Shown here piece by piece: positions 11,868-19,935 of a stretch of DNA of 64,000 bases. This DNA comes from Sorangium sp051521495 (GTDB lineage Bacteria > Myxococcota_A > Polyangia > Polyangiales > Polyangiaceae), in contig NZ_CP150355.1 of NCBI RefSeq assembly GCF_051521495.1, positions 8,556,001-8,620,000 of the forward strand, given 5' to 3'. How positions within the stretch are numbered: position 1 is the stretch's first letter; each line of letters begins with the position of its first letter. The notes under the pieces were generated by a model that worked only from the letters and a program-made list of their open reading frames with translations, did not search any database and was not told the origin of the DNA. The translations under genes and the position numbers were made by a program.

Positions 11868-12572
11868 TCAGGCGGCGATCGCGTTCAGCGGGCTCGTCCG
11901 GCCGAGGCCGCCGTAGAGGTCCTGGACGCGGCCGAGCCACGCGAGCAAGGGGTCGTCGCTCTTGAGGAAGGGGGCGGTGGCGATCGACCCCACCCAGAGC
12001 AGGAGGCCCGCGACGATGTAGTCGGCATAGCCGGGGTGCGCCCCCGAGAGGAACGGCGCGCCCCCCTTGAGCGTGAGCCGGACCGAATCGAAGCCAGCGC
12101 TCGCCGCGCCGAGCCGCTCCGCGCGCCCGCTGGCCAGCTCCTCCAGCGTGGCGCCGAGCAGCTTCTCCCGGGTCTGCCGGAAATAGGCGCGATCCCGCTC
12201 GTGCGTGTGATCATGGATGTCCTTCACATAGCTCATGAGGAGGGACCTGCCGGCGCTCACGAACAGGCTGGCCTCGACGAAGCGGCAGAGCTCGCGCTCG
12301 GCCGGCGAGGCGAAGAGACGCGGTCGGTCGGGATAGGCCTTGTCGAGGTGGTCGGCGATCACCCAGGAATCGGAGACGGTCTCTCCGCCATCGTCGATGA
12401 TCGGCACGGTCTTGTGCGCGCCGCCCGCGATCGCGGGGATGTCCGTGAGCCCGATCGGCACCGTATCGAACGGAAGGCCCTTGTGGGCGAGCGCGTACTT
12501 GATCCGCCAGCAAAAGGGGCTCGGCCGGCGGTCGTCCTGCACCTGCAGATCGTAGAGTCGGATCGCTGTCAT
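11868..12572 (-). CDS. Glutathione S-transferase family protein
   Basis: A 234-residue GST-fold protein. The N-terminal thioredoxin-like domain (1-80) has PSPFCWRIKYAL at the active-site helix, KTVPIIDDGGETVSDSW as the cis-Pro and glutathione-contact block, and VIADHLDKAYP. The all-helical C-terminal domain follows, with LSGAHPGYADYIVAGLL as the N-capping region. ATG codons at 12572 and 12584 are both possible; the first is used because family similarity starts at AIRLYDLQ. It converges on the methyltransferase gene and lies directly downstream of the truncated second GST. The substrate is unknown. Confidence 0.9.
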   Translation of the reverse strand: MTAIRLYDLQVQDDRRPSPFCWRIKYALAHKGLPFDTVPIGLTDIPAIAGGAHKTVPIIDDGGETVSDSWVIADHLDKAYPDRPRLFASPAERELCRFVEASLFVSAGRSLLMSYVKDIHDHTHERDRAYFRQTREKLLGATLEELASGRAERLGAASAGFDSVRLTLKGGAPFLSGAHPGYADYIVAGLLLWVGSIATAPFLKSDDPLLAWLGRVQDLYGGLGRTSPLNAIAA

Positions 12573-12625
12573 GGCGGCGGTCATCTTCCAGTCGAACCGC
12601 CCGCCGCCGCAAGCCCCTCGCACGC

Positions 12626-12912
12626 TCAGGGCGCCGTCGCTCCCCCCGCCGCTCCGAGCGCCGCCGGCGCGGGCGAGCCGATCGGCGCCCCGGCGACGAG
12701 GTGCGGATGTTTGGCGACCTCCTCCGCCGCGGCCGCGGACCAGCGCGCCATCGCGGGGAGCGACGTGATGGTACCCACATACGCGCGCGCGACCTCGTCG
12801 ATCTCGACATCGTACGAGACCAGGCGCGTCACCACGGGCGCGAACATCGCGTCGGCGACCGAGAAGGCGCCGAACAGGAAGGGGCCCCCTTGACCAAAGC
12901 GGGCGCGGCAGT
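12626..12912 (-). pseudogene. C-terminal remnant of a second glutathione S-transferase
   Basis: The minus strand reads CRARFGQGGPFLFGAFSVAD then AMFAPVVTRLVSYDVEIDEV and LPAMARWSAAAAEEV. This is the typical second half of a GST C-terminal domain of the maleylacetoacetate-isomerase/YfcF-like type. Similarity fades upstream of about 12912, and the frame meets a stop at the edge of the 10-bp tandem repeat, so the thioredoxin-like domain and most of the helical domain are gone. An ATG at 12847 could allow a 73-residue product, but not a working GST. I infer a deletion or repeat-mediated rearrangement at 12.9-13.0 kb. Confidence 0.75.
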
Positions 12913-12965
12913 CGTGGCGTCTCCTTGTTCGGTCGGGTCTCGCGGGGTGCGCTACGGGCGCTGCC

Positions 12966-13080
12966 GTCAGTCACCGTCAGTCACCGTCAGTCACCGTCAG
13001 TCACCGTCAGTCACCATCAGTCACCGTCAGTCACCATCAGTCACCATCAGTCACCATCAGTCACCATCAGTCACCATCAT
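12966..13080. repeat. 10-bp tandem repeat, 11 copies
   Basis: Eleven perfect-length units RTCAGTCACC run from 12966 to 13075, then a partial unit. Units 1-5 and 7 begin with G; unit 6 and units 8-11 begin with A. The two variants are nearly sorted, as expected from slippage growth at each end. There are no spacers, so it is not a CRISPR. The array abuts the stop codon of the DUF3025 gene (13077-13079). Confidence 0.97.
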
Positions 13081-13898
13081 TTGCACAGGATGCGCTCGTC
13101 GAGAGGAAGGCGCGCGCTGCGCTCCGGGTGCGTGAAGCTGTCGGGTGACCGCAGCGCGTCGCCGAGGCGCGCGTCGGCCAGCGCCACGAGGGCCGCCGGC
13201 GCGGCGGGGAGCGGGTCGTCGCACGGGATGGGCTGCACCATCGCGTAGATCATCGGACCGCGCTGGAGGAGGCTCTCGTACAGCGCGTGGCCGAAGACGA
13301 GCACCGCGGCCTCGCCCCCGTGCACGGCGTCCCGCACCTCGCCGGCGCAGCGCTGCAGATCGGAGCCGTCGCCGAGGAGGTGCGACCGGCGCGCGTCGTG
13401 GAGCAGCAGGAGCCCGCCCTCGTCGAGGAGCGCGAGCCCGTCCAGCTCGCGCGTGCGCACCGGAGGGAGCGCCTCTGCGCCGGGACGGAGGCGCGCCGCG
13501 ATCGCCCGGTGCTGGCGCGCGTGCAGCTCCGCCTTCGCGCGCGGGAAGGCGGCCCATACCAGCATGTTGAGGAAGTCGTGCCAGTTCCTCGGGCGCGTGG
13601 GCACGCACCCCTCGACGTGGATGCGCGCGTCGTAGAGCGCCGAGGGGTCGACGGCCCCGCGCCGCCCGCGCCGCCGCGGCCGCGGCCTTTGCTCCGCGAA
13701 GCGCACGGGGAACCCCTCGCCGAGCGCCCGGTCGTAGTCCTCGACCGGCGGCCAGCCGGCGCACCCCGCGAACGCCTCGGCCACGGGACGGATAGGCCAG
13801 TAGAGGCGGCTCTTCTCGTAGAAGAGCGGCTCCCAGGGCACGGGGCTGCTCCCTGGTGCGCCGCTCGGGTGCGGCGCAGCTCGGCCGGCGGCGCTCAC
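13077..13898 (-). CDS. DUF3025 family protein
   Basis: A 273-residue protein from the GTG at 13898; the frame also reaches a TTG at 13934, and neither has a good ribosome site. The DUF3025 hallmark PRNWHDFLNMLVWAAFPRAK sits mid-protein, preceded by VPWEPLFYEKSRLYWPI and followed by LALLDEGGLLLLH and VFGHALYESLL. The family occurs in proteobacteria and has no established function that I know of. An Arg-rich insert (RPRPRRRGRRG) before the core is unusual. The stop codon lies at the edge of the 10-bp repeat array. Confidence 0.85.
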   Translation of the reverse strand: MSAAGRAAPHPSGAPGSSPVPWEPLFYEKSRLYWPIRPVAEAFAGCAGWPPVEDYDRALGEGFPVRFAEQRPRPRRRGRRGAVDPSALYDARIHVEGCVPTRPRNWHDFLNMLVWAAFPRAKAELHARQHRAIAARLRPGAEALPPVRTRELDGLALLDEGGLLLLHDARRSHLLGDGSDLQRCAGEVRDAVHGGEAAVLVFGHALYESLLQRGPMIYAMVQPIPCDDPLPAAPAALVALADARLGDALRSPDSFTHPERSARLPLDERILCK

Positions 13899-14229
13899 GC
13901 GGCGCAGGGTAGGAGCAGAACCGCGAGAGCTCAAGCTGCGCGCGAGGCGGCGCCGGGACGCTCAGCGCGCGAGGCGGCGGCCGGACGCAAGGACCAGGGC
14001 CCCGGCCGAAAGGCAACGCTGCGGTGGACCGAGCGCACCGGGCGAGCGCTTCGGGCGCCGGTATCCCGAGACTCCCTATTTCACCTCGCTCGGTTTCTCG
14101 GAGATCCGATCCTTCCACCATCGGAAGAGAGCTCGCTCCAAGCCGGGAGATACGCCTGTTCGCCGTGGACGCCGACGCGACGGATCTGCTCCTACGCCCG
14201 CCGTCCACGTGTCATCCTGAGATATCGAG
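13899..14229. other. Divergent intergenic region
   Basis: About 330 bases between the divergent DUF3025 and ferredoxin-MBL genes. Nothing beyond possible start-codon alternatives was recognised. Confidence 0.3.
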
Positions 14230-15108
14230 ATGGCTCGCCCCGAGGACCGCCTGCCCGAGAACGCCCTCGGCGATTACTTCGTCGACCGGTCGTGCATCGA
14301 CTGCGACGTATGCCGCCAGATCGCCCCTTCGGTGTTCGTGCGCGCGCCCGCCCTCGAGCAGAGCATCGTCGCTCGCCAGCCCGCGACACCGGACGAGCAC
14401 CACCGCGCGGCCATGGCGCTCGTGTCGTGTCCCACCGCCTCCATCGGCACCGCCGCGCCGGCGGGCATGGTCGCCGCCACCCTCGCCTTCCCGGAGCCGA
14501 TCGAGGAGGACATCTACTATTGCGGCTACACCTCGTCGTCGTCCTATGGCGCGGCGAGCTACCTCATCCGGCGACCCGATGGCAACGTGCTCGTCGACTC
14601 GCCCCGCGCCGCCAGGCCGCTCCTCAAGCGCATCCGCGAGCTGGGCGGCGTCCGGACCCTGGTGCTCACCCACCGTGACGACGTCGCCGATCACCGCATC
14701 TTCCACGACACCTTCGGGTGCGATCGCGTGATCCACGAGCGCGACGTGGACGACGGGACCGCGCTCGCCGAGGTGAAGATCGCCGGGCTCGACCCCGTGG
14801 CACTCGCCCCCGATCTCACGTTGATCCCCGTCCCGGGTCACACGCGGGGCAGCGTCGCGCTCCTCTTCCGGGACCGAGTTCTCTTCACCGGGGACCATCT
14901 CTTCTTCTCCGGCGAGCTCGGGCGCCTCCACGCGTCGCGCGATGTCTGCTGGTATTCCTGGGCGGAGCAGATCCGCTCGATGGAGCGCCTCCTCCAGCAC
15001 CGGTTCACGTGGGTCCTGCCCGGCCACCTCCGCCGGTACCGCGCGCCCTCCGAGGACGCCATGCGCGCCGAGCTCGCCGAGCTCATCGATCGCATGAAAA
15101 TGGAGTGA
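14230..15108 (+). CDS. Ferredoxin-metallo-beta-lactamase fold fusion protein
   Basis: A 292-residue protein. The N-terminal single-cluster ferredoxin domain has Cys22, Cys25 and Cys28 (SCIDCDVCRQIAP) plus Cys67 in ALVSCPTASI, enough for one 4Fe-4S cluster. A metallo-beta-lactamase fold fills about 95-290. In place of HxHxDH it has THRDDVADH (148-155), then VPGHTRGS (His204), FTGDHLFF (Asp222) and VLPGHLRRY (His266). The HRDDVADH variant is, to my recollection, typical of a plant/cyanobacterial-type subfamily of unknown substrate. The ferredoxin suggests electron transfer to or from the MBL site; that is inference. The last codons start a 26-bp repeat. Confidence 0.85.
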   Translation: MARPEDRLPENALGDYFVDRSCIDCDVCRQIAPSVFVRAPALEQSIVARQPATPDEHHRAAMALVSCPTASIGTAAPAGMVAATLAFPEPIEEDIYYCGYTSSSSYGAASYLIRRPDGNVLVDSPRAARPLLKRIRELGGVRTLVLTHRDDVADHRIFHDTFGCDRVIHERDVDDGTALAEVKIAGLDPVALAPDLTLIPVPGHTRGSVALLFRDRVLFTGDHLFFSGELGRLHASRDVCWYSWAEQIRSMERLLQHRFTWVLPGHLRRYRAPSEDAMRAELAELIDRMKME

Positions 15109-15169
15109 AACGCGGGCGCATCATGATGGAGTGAAACGCGGGCGCATCATGATGGAGTGAAACGCGGGC
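15101..15169 (+). repeat. 26-bp direct repeat over the end of the ferredoxin-MBL gene
   Basis: The unit TGGAGTGAAACGCGGGCGCA followed by TCATGA occurs at 15101-15126 and 15127-15152, with 17 bases of a third copy at 15153-15169. The first copy contains the gene's final Met-Glu-stop. The later copies repeat that stop context without extending the protein. Confidence 0.93.
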
Positions 15170-15290
15170 AGGCGGGCGCGCGCTTTGAAGGGCAGACGCA
15201 GGCCCGCGCTTCAGGGCGCGAACGCAGGCGCGCGCCTCGATGAGCGGCCCGCCTCGGTCCGCCGGGCGCCGTGGTACCATCGTGTCCCTG

Positions 15291-16646
15291 ATGACGCCGA
15301 ACCTCATCGTTCGCGGGTTGCGGGTGGTCACCGGGGGCGCCGTGCGACCGGCCTCGGTGCACATCCAGGGCGGCACGATCGCCTCCGTCGCTGGCTACGA
15401 CGAGCTGCCGGAGGGCTGCCCCGTCGTGGACGCTCAGGGCGCGGTGGTGATGCCCGGGCTGGTCGATGCGCACGTGCACATCAACGAGCCCGGGCGGACC
15501 GAATGGGAGGGCTTCGAGACGGCGACGCGCGCCGCGGCCGCAGGCGGCGTCACGTCGCTCGTCGACATGCCGCTCAACAGCATCCCGCCGACGACCACGG
15601 TCGCGCACCTCGAGAAGAAGGCGCGCGCGGCGGAGGGCCGGTGCCTCGTCGACGTGGGCTTTTGGGGCGGCGCCGTTCCGGGCAACGCCGGAGAGCTGGT
15701 CCCGCTGCTCGAGGCCGGCGCGCTCGGCTTCAAGTGCTTCATGGTCGACTCGGGCGTTGCGGAGTTCGGCCACGTCGCCGAGGCGGACCTCAGGGCGGCG
15801 CTCGAGGTGCTCGCGGGCACGGGGGCGCCGCTGCTCGTCCACGCCGAGCTCCCCGGCCCGATCGACGCGGCCCGCGCGGCGATCGCCGGCCTCGATCCGC
15901 GCACGTACGCGGCCTACCTGCGCTCGCGCCCACGAGAGGCGGAGGACCAGGCGATCGCCCTGCTCGCGTCGCTCTGCCAGGCGACGGGCGCGGCGGCGCA
16001 CGTGGTCCACCTCTCGTCGGCCACGGCGCTCGACATCCTGCGGCGGGCGCGCGACGGCGGCGCCGCGCTGTCCGCCGAGACGACGCCGCACTACCTGCAC
16101 TTCGCCGCCGAGGAGATCCCGGACGGCGCGACGCCCTTCAAGTGCGCCCCGCCGATCCGGGAGCGGCAGAACCGCGAGGAGCTCTGGGCCGCGCTCGCGG
16201 GCGGCCTCATCGATTTCGTCGTCTCCGATCACTCCCCCTGCACCCCCGAGCTGAAGCGGCTCGAGGCCGGCGACTTCGACGCCGCCTGGGGCGGGATCTC
16301 GAGCCTGCAGCTCGGCCTGTCGATCGTCTGGACCGACGCCCGCCGCCGGGGCATCCCGCTCGAGCGGCTCTCGGACTGGCTGTGCCGGGGGCCCGCGAGG
16401 CTCGCCGGCCTGCGCCGCAAGGGGGAGATCGCTCGAGGGTTCGACGCCGATCTGGTGATCTGGGATCCCGAGGCGCGCTTCCGGGTCGAGCCGCCGATCC
16501 TCCAGCACCGGCACAAGGTGACGCCGTACGCCGGGGAGGAGCTCCACGGCGTCGTCCAGGCCACCTACCTTCGCGGCGAGAAGGTCTATGAGCGCGGGAG
16601 CTTCCCCGCGGAGGCGAGAGGGCGATGGCTGAAGCGAGAGGGGTGA
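15291..16646 (+). CDS. allB: Allantoinase
   Basis: Hydrolyses allantoin to allantoate. The protein has 451 residues from the ATG at 15291, where family similarity begins (LIVRGLRVV). ATG 15240 and GTG 15282 are in-frame alternatives, and no start has a good ribosome site. The amidohydrolase metal residues are present: His61 and His63 (DAHVHINEPG), the carboxylatable Lys148 (GALGFKCFMVDSG), His184 (LLVHAE), His240 (HVVHLSSA) and Asp313 (VVSDHSPC). GRTEWEGFETATRAAAAGG is the typical post-HxH block. The last 22 bases overlap the fused allantoicase gene, so the two are translated from one message. It acts after urate oxidation in ureide catabolism. Confidence 0.95.
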   Translation: MTPNLIVRGLRVVTGGAVRPASVHIQGGTIASVAGYDELPEGCPVVDAQGAVVMPGLVDAHVHINEPGRTEWEGFETATRAAAAGGVTSLVDMPLNSIPPTTTVAHLEKKARAAEGRCLVDVGFWGGAVPGNAGELVPLLEAGALGFKCFMVDSGVAEFGHVAEADLRAALEVLAGTGAPLLVHAELPGPIDAARAAIAGLDPRTYAAYLRSRPREAEDQAIALLASLCQATGAAAHVVHLSSATALDILRRARDGGAALSAETTPHYLHFAAEEIPDGATPFKCAPPIRERQNREELWAALAGGLIDFVVSDHSPCTPELKRLEAGDFDAAWGGISSLQLGLSIVWTDARRRGIPLERLSDWLCRGPARLAGLRRKGEIARGFDADLVIWDPEARFRVEPPILQHRHKVTPYAGEELHGVVQATYLRGEKVYERGSFPAEARGRWLKREG

Positions 16647-18178
16647 CGGGGCCGGCGTTCGCGGAGGCGCTCGATCTGGCCTCGGAGCGCCTGGGCGGCG
16701 CGGTGCTCGCGGCGAACGACGAGTTCTTCGCGCCGAAGGAGAACCTGCTCAAGGCAGGAAAAGCGGTGTTCTTGGAGCACGAGTACACCGATCGCGGGAA
16801 GTGGATGGATGGCTGGGAGACGCGCCGGCGCCGGACTCCCGGCTTCGACTGGTGCCTCGTCCGGCTGGGGCTGCCCGGGATCGTCCGCGGGGTCATCGTC
16901 GACACGGCGTTCTTCCGGGGAAATTACCCTGAGCACTGCTCCATCGAGGCGTGCGCGGCGCGGTCCGACGCGCGGGTCGAGGAGCTGCTCGACCCGCGGA
17001 CCCATTGGGTCGAGATCCTCCCGCGCTCGCCGCTCGCCGGCGACTCGCAGAACGCGTTCGAGGTGAGCTGCTCTTCACGGTTCACGCACCTCCGCCTGAA
17101 CATCTACCCGGATGGCGGGGTGGCGCGGCTCCGGGTGCACGGCGACGCCCTCCCCGACGTTCGCCAGCTCGACCGCCCGGGCGCGGAGATCGACCTCGCG
17201 GCCGCGGAGAACGGCGGGCGCGTGCTCTCGTGCAGCGACATGTTCTTCGGGGTGCGCCACAACCTCATCATGCCGGGCCGGGCGGCGAACATGGGAGAGG
17301 GCTGGGAGACGCGCCGGCGGCGGGGGCCCGGGTACGACTGGGCGCTCGTGGCGCTCGCGGCTCAGGGCGAGATCCGCCGGATCGAGGTCGACACGAACCA
17401 CTTCAAGGGCAATTACCCCGACAGCTGCATGATCGAGGGGATCGACGCGGCGGGGCGCCCGGCGGCGGAGCTCGCCGGCGCGGGCGAGTGGCGGGAGATC
17501 GTGCCGCGGACGAAGCTCCAGGCGCACACGCGCCACCTCTTCGAGGAGGAGCTCCGCGCGGCGGGGCCGTTCACGCACGTGCGCCTGAACATCTATCCTG
17601 ACGGCGGCGTGAGCCGGCTCCGCATCTTCGGCAAGGCGACGCGGAGTGGGGCGGCGGAGCAGCGGCTCCGCTGGCTCAACGCGCTCACCGAGCGGGAGGC
17701 GGAGGCCGAGCTCCGCGTGGCGTGCGGCTCGTCGGCGTGGGCGGCGCAGATGGCGGCGGCGCGGCCGTTCCGCGACGAGGAGCACCTCTCGGCGGCCGCG
17801 GCGCAGGCCTTTGCACGGCTCGCCCCGGAGGACTGGCTCGAGGCGTTCGGCGCGCACCCCCGCATCGGAGAGACCAAGCCGCAGGCGGAGGCCGCTGAGC
17901 CGAGCGCGACGGCGAGGCGCTTCTCTAGCCAGGAACAGGCGGGGATGAGCGCCGCGGGGCAGGAGACGCGGGAGGCGCTCGCGCGCTTGAACCGCGCCTA
18001 TGACGAGAAGTTCGGGTTCATCTACATCGTCTGCGCCACCGGGAAGAGCGCGGACGAGATGCTGGAGGCGCTGCGCGCGCGGCTCGAGCACACGCCGGAG
18101 CAGGAGCTGCCCATCGCCGGGGACGAGCAGCGGAAGATCACGGCGATACGGCTGAAGAAGCTGCTGTGGGGCGGCTAA
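16625..18178 (+). CDS. alc: Allantoicase fused to OHCU decarboxylase
   Basis: A 517-residue two-enzyme chain. Residues 1 to about 340 are allantoicase (allantoate to ureidoglycolate plus urea), with its internal duplication: KWMDGWETRRRR...FDWCLVRLG and GEGWETRRRRGPGYDWALVAL, each followed by a FxGNYP block and by THxRLNIYPDGGVxRLRxxG. Residues about 345-517 are 2-oxo-4-hydroxy-4-carboxy-5-ureidoimidazoline (OHCU) decarboxylase, with FGAHPRIGE (His411), SSQEQAGM and FGFIYIVCATGKS. The two activities are not consecutive: OHCU decarboxylase makes the S-allantoin that allantoinase opens before allantoicase acts. The ATG at 16625 lies inside allB, so expression is coupled. Domain boundaries are approximate. 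The symbol covers the allantoicase half; the other half corresponds to uraD. Confidence 0.93.
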   Translation: MAEARGVTGPAFAEALDLASERLGGAVLAANDEFFAPKENLLKAGKAVFLEHEYTDRGKWMDGWETRRRRTPGFDWCLVRLGLPGIVRGVIVDTAFFRGNYPEHCSIEACAARSDARVEELLDPRTHWVEILPRSPLAGDSQNAFEVSCSSRFTHLRLNIYPDGGVARLRVHGDALPDVRQLDRPGAEIDLAAAENGGRVLSCSDMFFGVRHNLIMPGRAANMGEGWETRRRRGPGYDWALVALAAQGEIRRIEVDTNHFKGNYPDSCMIEGIDAAGRPAAELAGAGEWREIVPRTKLQAHTRHLFEEELRAAGPFTHVRLNIYPDGGVSRLRIFGKATRSGAAEQRLRWLNALTEREAEAELRVACGSSAWAAQMAAARPFRDEEHLSAAAAQAFARLAPEDWLEAFGAHPRIGETKPQAEAAEPSATARRFSSQEQAGMSAAGQETREALARLNRAYDEKFGFIYIVCATGKSADEMLEALRARLEHTPEQELPIAGDEQRKITAIRLKKLLWGG

Positions 18179-18228
18179 ATGCCGGGGCGCGCGGCCCCCG
18201 AGGAGGAGCTCGTCAGGCGAGGGGCGCT

Positions 18229-18720
18229 TCAGCGTCGGGACACCCCCTGTCGGGGCGATAGGGTTGTACGAGCGTCGGGCGATCGGCGCGAGAGCTGGCC
18301 GCGCAGCGCGCCGTCGGGGAAATCGGCGGTGCGCACGACGACGTAATACCGCTCCGGATCGCCGAGCAACGCGCTCATGTCGTCGCGAGCCGCGCTCACG
18401 CAGCCGCTGGATCTGCCGCCGAGCGGTGGCATCAGCGTGATGATCCCGCGGCCCGCGCGGCCGGCGGGGCCCTCGTGGATGCGCGCGGCGATCGCCGGCG
18501 CGATGCCGGCCACCGCGAGGTCGAAGCAGACCTCGCCGCTGTCGAGATCGAGCGTGACGCGGGCGCTGCCGCGCCCCTTCGGATCGCCGGGACCGGGCAC
18601 TTCGTCTTGCCCTGTCAGCGCCGCCGTGAGCGAGGGGACGGGGCGCTCAGGCAACGCCGCGCGCGCCAGAGCCGTCGCGAGGAGGACGGCGCCGAGCGCG
18701 ACCATCGTGAGGTGCTGCAT
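18229..18720 (-). CDS. Secreted CHRD-domain protein
   Basis: A 163-residue protein from the ATG at 18720, which has AGGAGAG six bases upstream. A signal peptide (1-22, VALGAVLLATALARAAL) precedes one CHRD domain (about 28-145): LTAALTGQDEVPGP, SARVTLDLDSGEVCFDLAV, AARIHEGPAG and TADFPDGALRGQL. CHRD is a beta domain first named from chordin and found in many secreted bacterial proteins of unclear role. It converges on the allantoicase fusion, and nothing ties it to purine breakdown. Confidence 0.87.
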   Translation of the reverse strand: MQHLTMVALGAVLLATALARAALPERPVPSLTAALTGQDEVPGPGDPKGRGSARVTLDLDSGEVCFDLAVAGIAPAIAARIHEGPAGRAGRGIITLMPPLGGRSSGCVSAARDDMSALLGDPERYYVVVRTADFPDGALRGQLSRRSPDARTTLSPRQGVSRR

Positions 18721-19041
18721 GTCTCTCTCCTGCACATCGCGGGGATGCGCGATGCGAGGGCGCCACGAAGAGCAAAGACGGCGCCGCCCACGCGCCGCGT
18801 GCCGCCCCGTACGTCGGCCGATCGCGCGAGCGGCGGGGAGGCCGCGACGGACACGGCTGCTCGCCGCCATCCTCCGAGGCGCGCTGGATAGAGGACGGCA
18901 GCGGACCCGGAGCCGCGGTAGAGGCCTCCGCACGAGGGCGGCCGATCGGTTGCGGGTCGGGGTCAGGGTTGACGACGAGTCCGCCTTCTGCCAGGAGACG
19001 GGCGCGCGCGACGCGCGCGGAGAGCACGGCGGAGGCACACG
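18721..19041. other. Divergent intergenic region
   Basis: About 320 bases between the CHRD gene and the small membrane gene, GC-rich, with no domain in any frame. It presumably holds the two divergent promoters, but no clear hexamers were found. Confidence 0.3.
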
Positions 19042-19158
19042 ATGAGCACAGAGATATCGAAGACCGACAACGACGACTGGAACATGCCCAAGCTCATCGC
19101 GCTCGCGCTCACGACGCTCGTCGTGGCGTTCTCGATCATCTACCTCATCTCTCCCTGA
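19042..19158 (+). CDS. Small single-span membrane protein, 38 residues
   Basis: A complete short reading frame: ATG at 19042, TGA at 19156-19158, and a strong GGAGG ribosome site six bases before the ATG. The product has an acidic N-terminus (MSTEISKTDNDDWNMPK) and one hydrophobic helix (LIALALTTLVVAFSIIYLIS). The shape fits a small inner-membrane subunit or regulator with the N-terminus in the cytoplasm. No homolog is recognised. Ribosome site, soluble-plus-membrane organisation and clean ends make it more likely real than chance. Confidence 0.6.
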   Translation: MSTEISKTDNDDWNMPKLIALALTTLVVAFSIIYLISP

Positions 19159-19204
19159 ACGGCGCCCATTCCCCGGCGCGCTGGCCCACGAAGGGCGGCG
19201 TGCG

Positions 19205-19735
19205 CTACAGCTGCCTGGCGCAGCGCATGCCCAGCGCGTCCGTCACATCCTCCGGGTCCCAGCCGGTCCGCGGGGGAGTGGAGATGTCCTCCGCTTCGGG
19301 CTGCCACCAGCTGCCGCCGCGGATCACCCGCGCGGAGCCGCTCTCGACGTTCGCGCAATCATGGCACGGCTCGGGGTACGCCCCATCGAAGTCCAGGGTC
19401 CACTCCCCCAGGTTCCCCGCGAGATCGGCCTGCCCCCACCGGCCATCACCCTTCGGTGATTTCGAGCCGACAACCGCGCTGCCCGTCGTATCGAACACGG
19501 CGTATGTCGGGTTCGGAAACCCGTTGCCCCACGGGTACGTCCGCTGCTCGCCCCCTCCGGCGGACGCGTAGTTCCACTCCGCCTCTGTCGGGAGCCGCCC
19601 GCCGTCCCAGGCGCAGAAGGCTTCCGGCGCCGTCGCGATCGACGAAGTTCCGAACCTTCCGGCCGCACCCCGACCCGAGCGTGGCCATCGCGATCGCCAG
19701 CCAGCCAGCGATGCGCCGGCGATCCCGAGCTTCAC
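19205..19735 (-). pseudogene. Broken formylglycine-generating-enzyme/sulfatase-modifying (SUMF1-like) gene
   Basis: The last 140 or so residues are a good FGE-sulfatase C-terminal half: AFCAWDGGRLPTEAEWNYAS, YPWGNGF, DLAGNLGEWTLD, ARVIRGGSWW and DALGMRCAR. Upstream of AFCAWD the frame becomes Arg/Ser-rich with no family similarity, and there is no start with a signal peptide. The adjacent frame reads RNFVDRDGA just before, compatible with a one-base shift near 19625, but this match is weak. The N-terminal half is missing within 200 bases, so I call it truncated debris. Some family members act outside sulfatase maturation. Confidence 0.65.
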
Positions 19736-19935
19736 CCGACCGAGTTCGTAGAGAGCCCACCGTTCACCCTCCCAGTCGCCCCGCGCCGGGCACCCGCCAT
19801 CGTTTCACATGTCACACCACCTGCGCCCCGCTCGACCCATCACCGCTGCAGCGCCTTCGAGCGCATCGAGGACGGCTCGCGCTCGCGCCCTCGCGCGCTC
19901 TCCCGGAGGGACGGCGCGCCCGCGAGGACGCGCGC

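Noticed and set aside
12966..13080. CRISPR-like direct repeats
   Set aside because: Units are 10 bp and contiguous, with no spacers and no cas genes; it is a simple tandem array.
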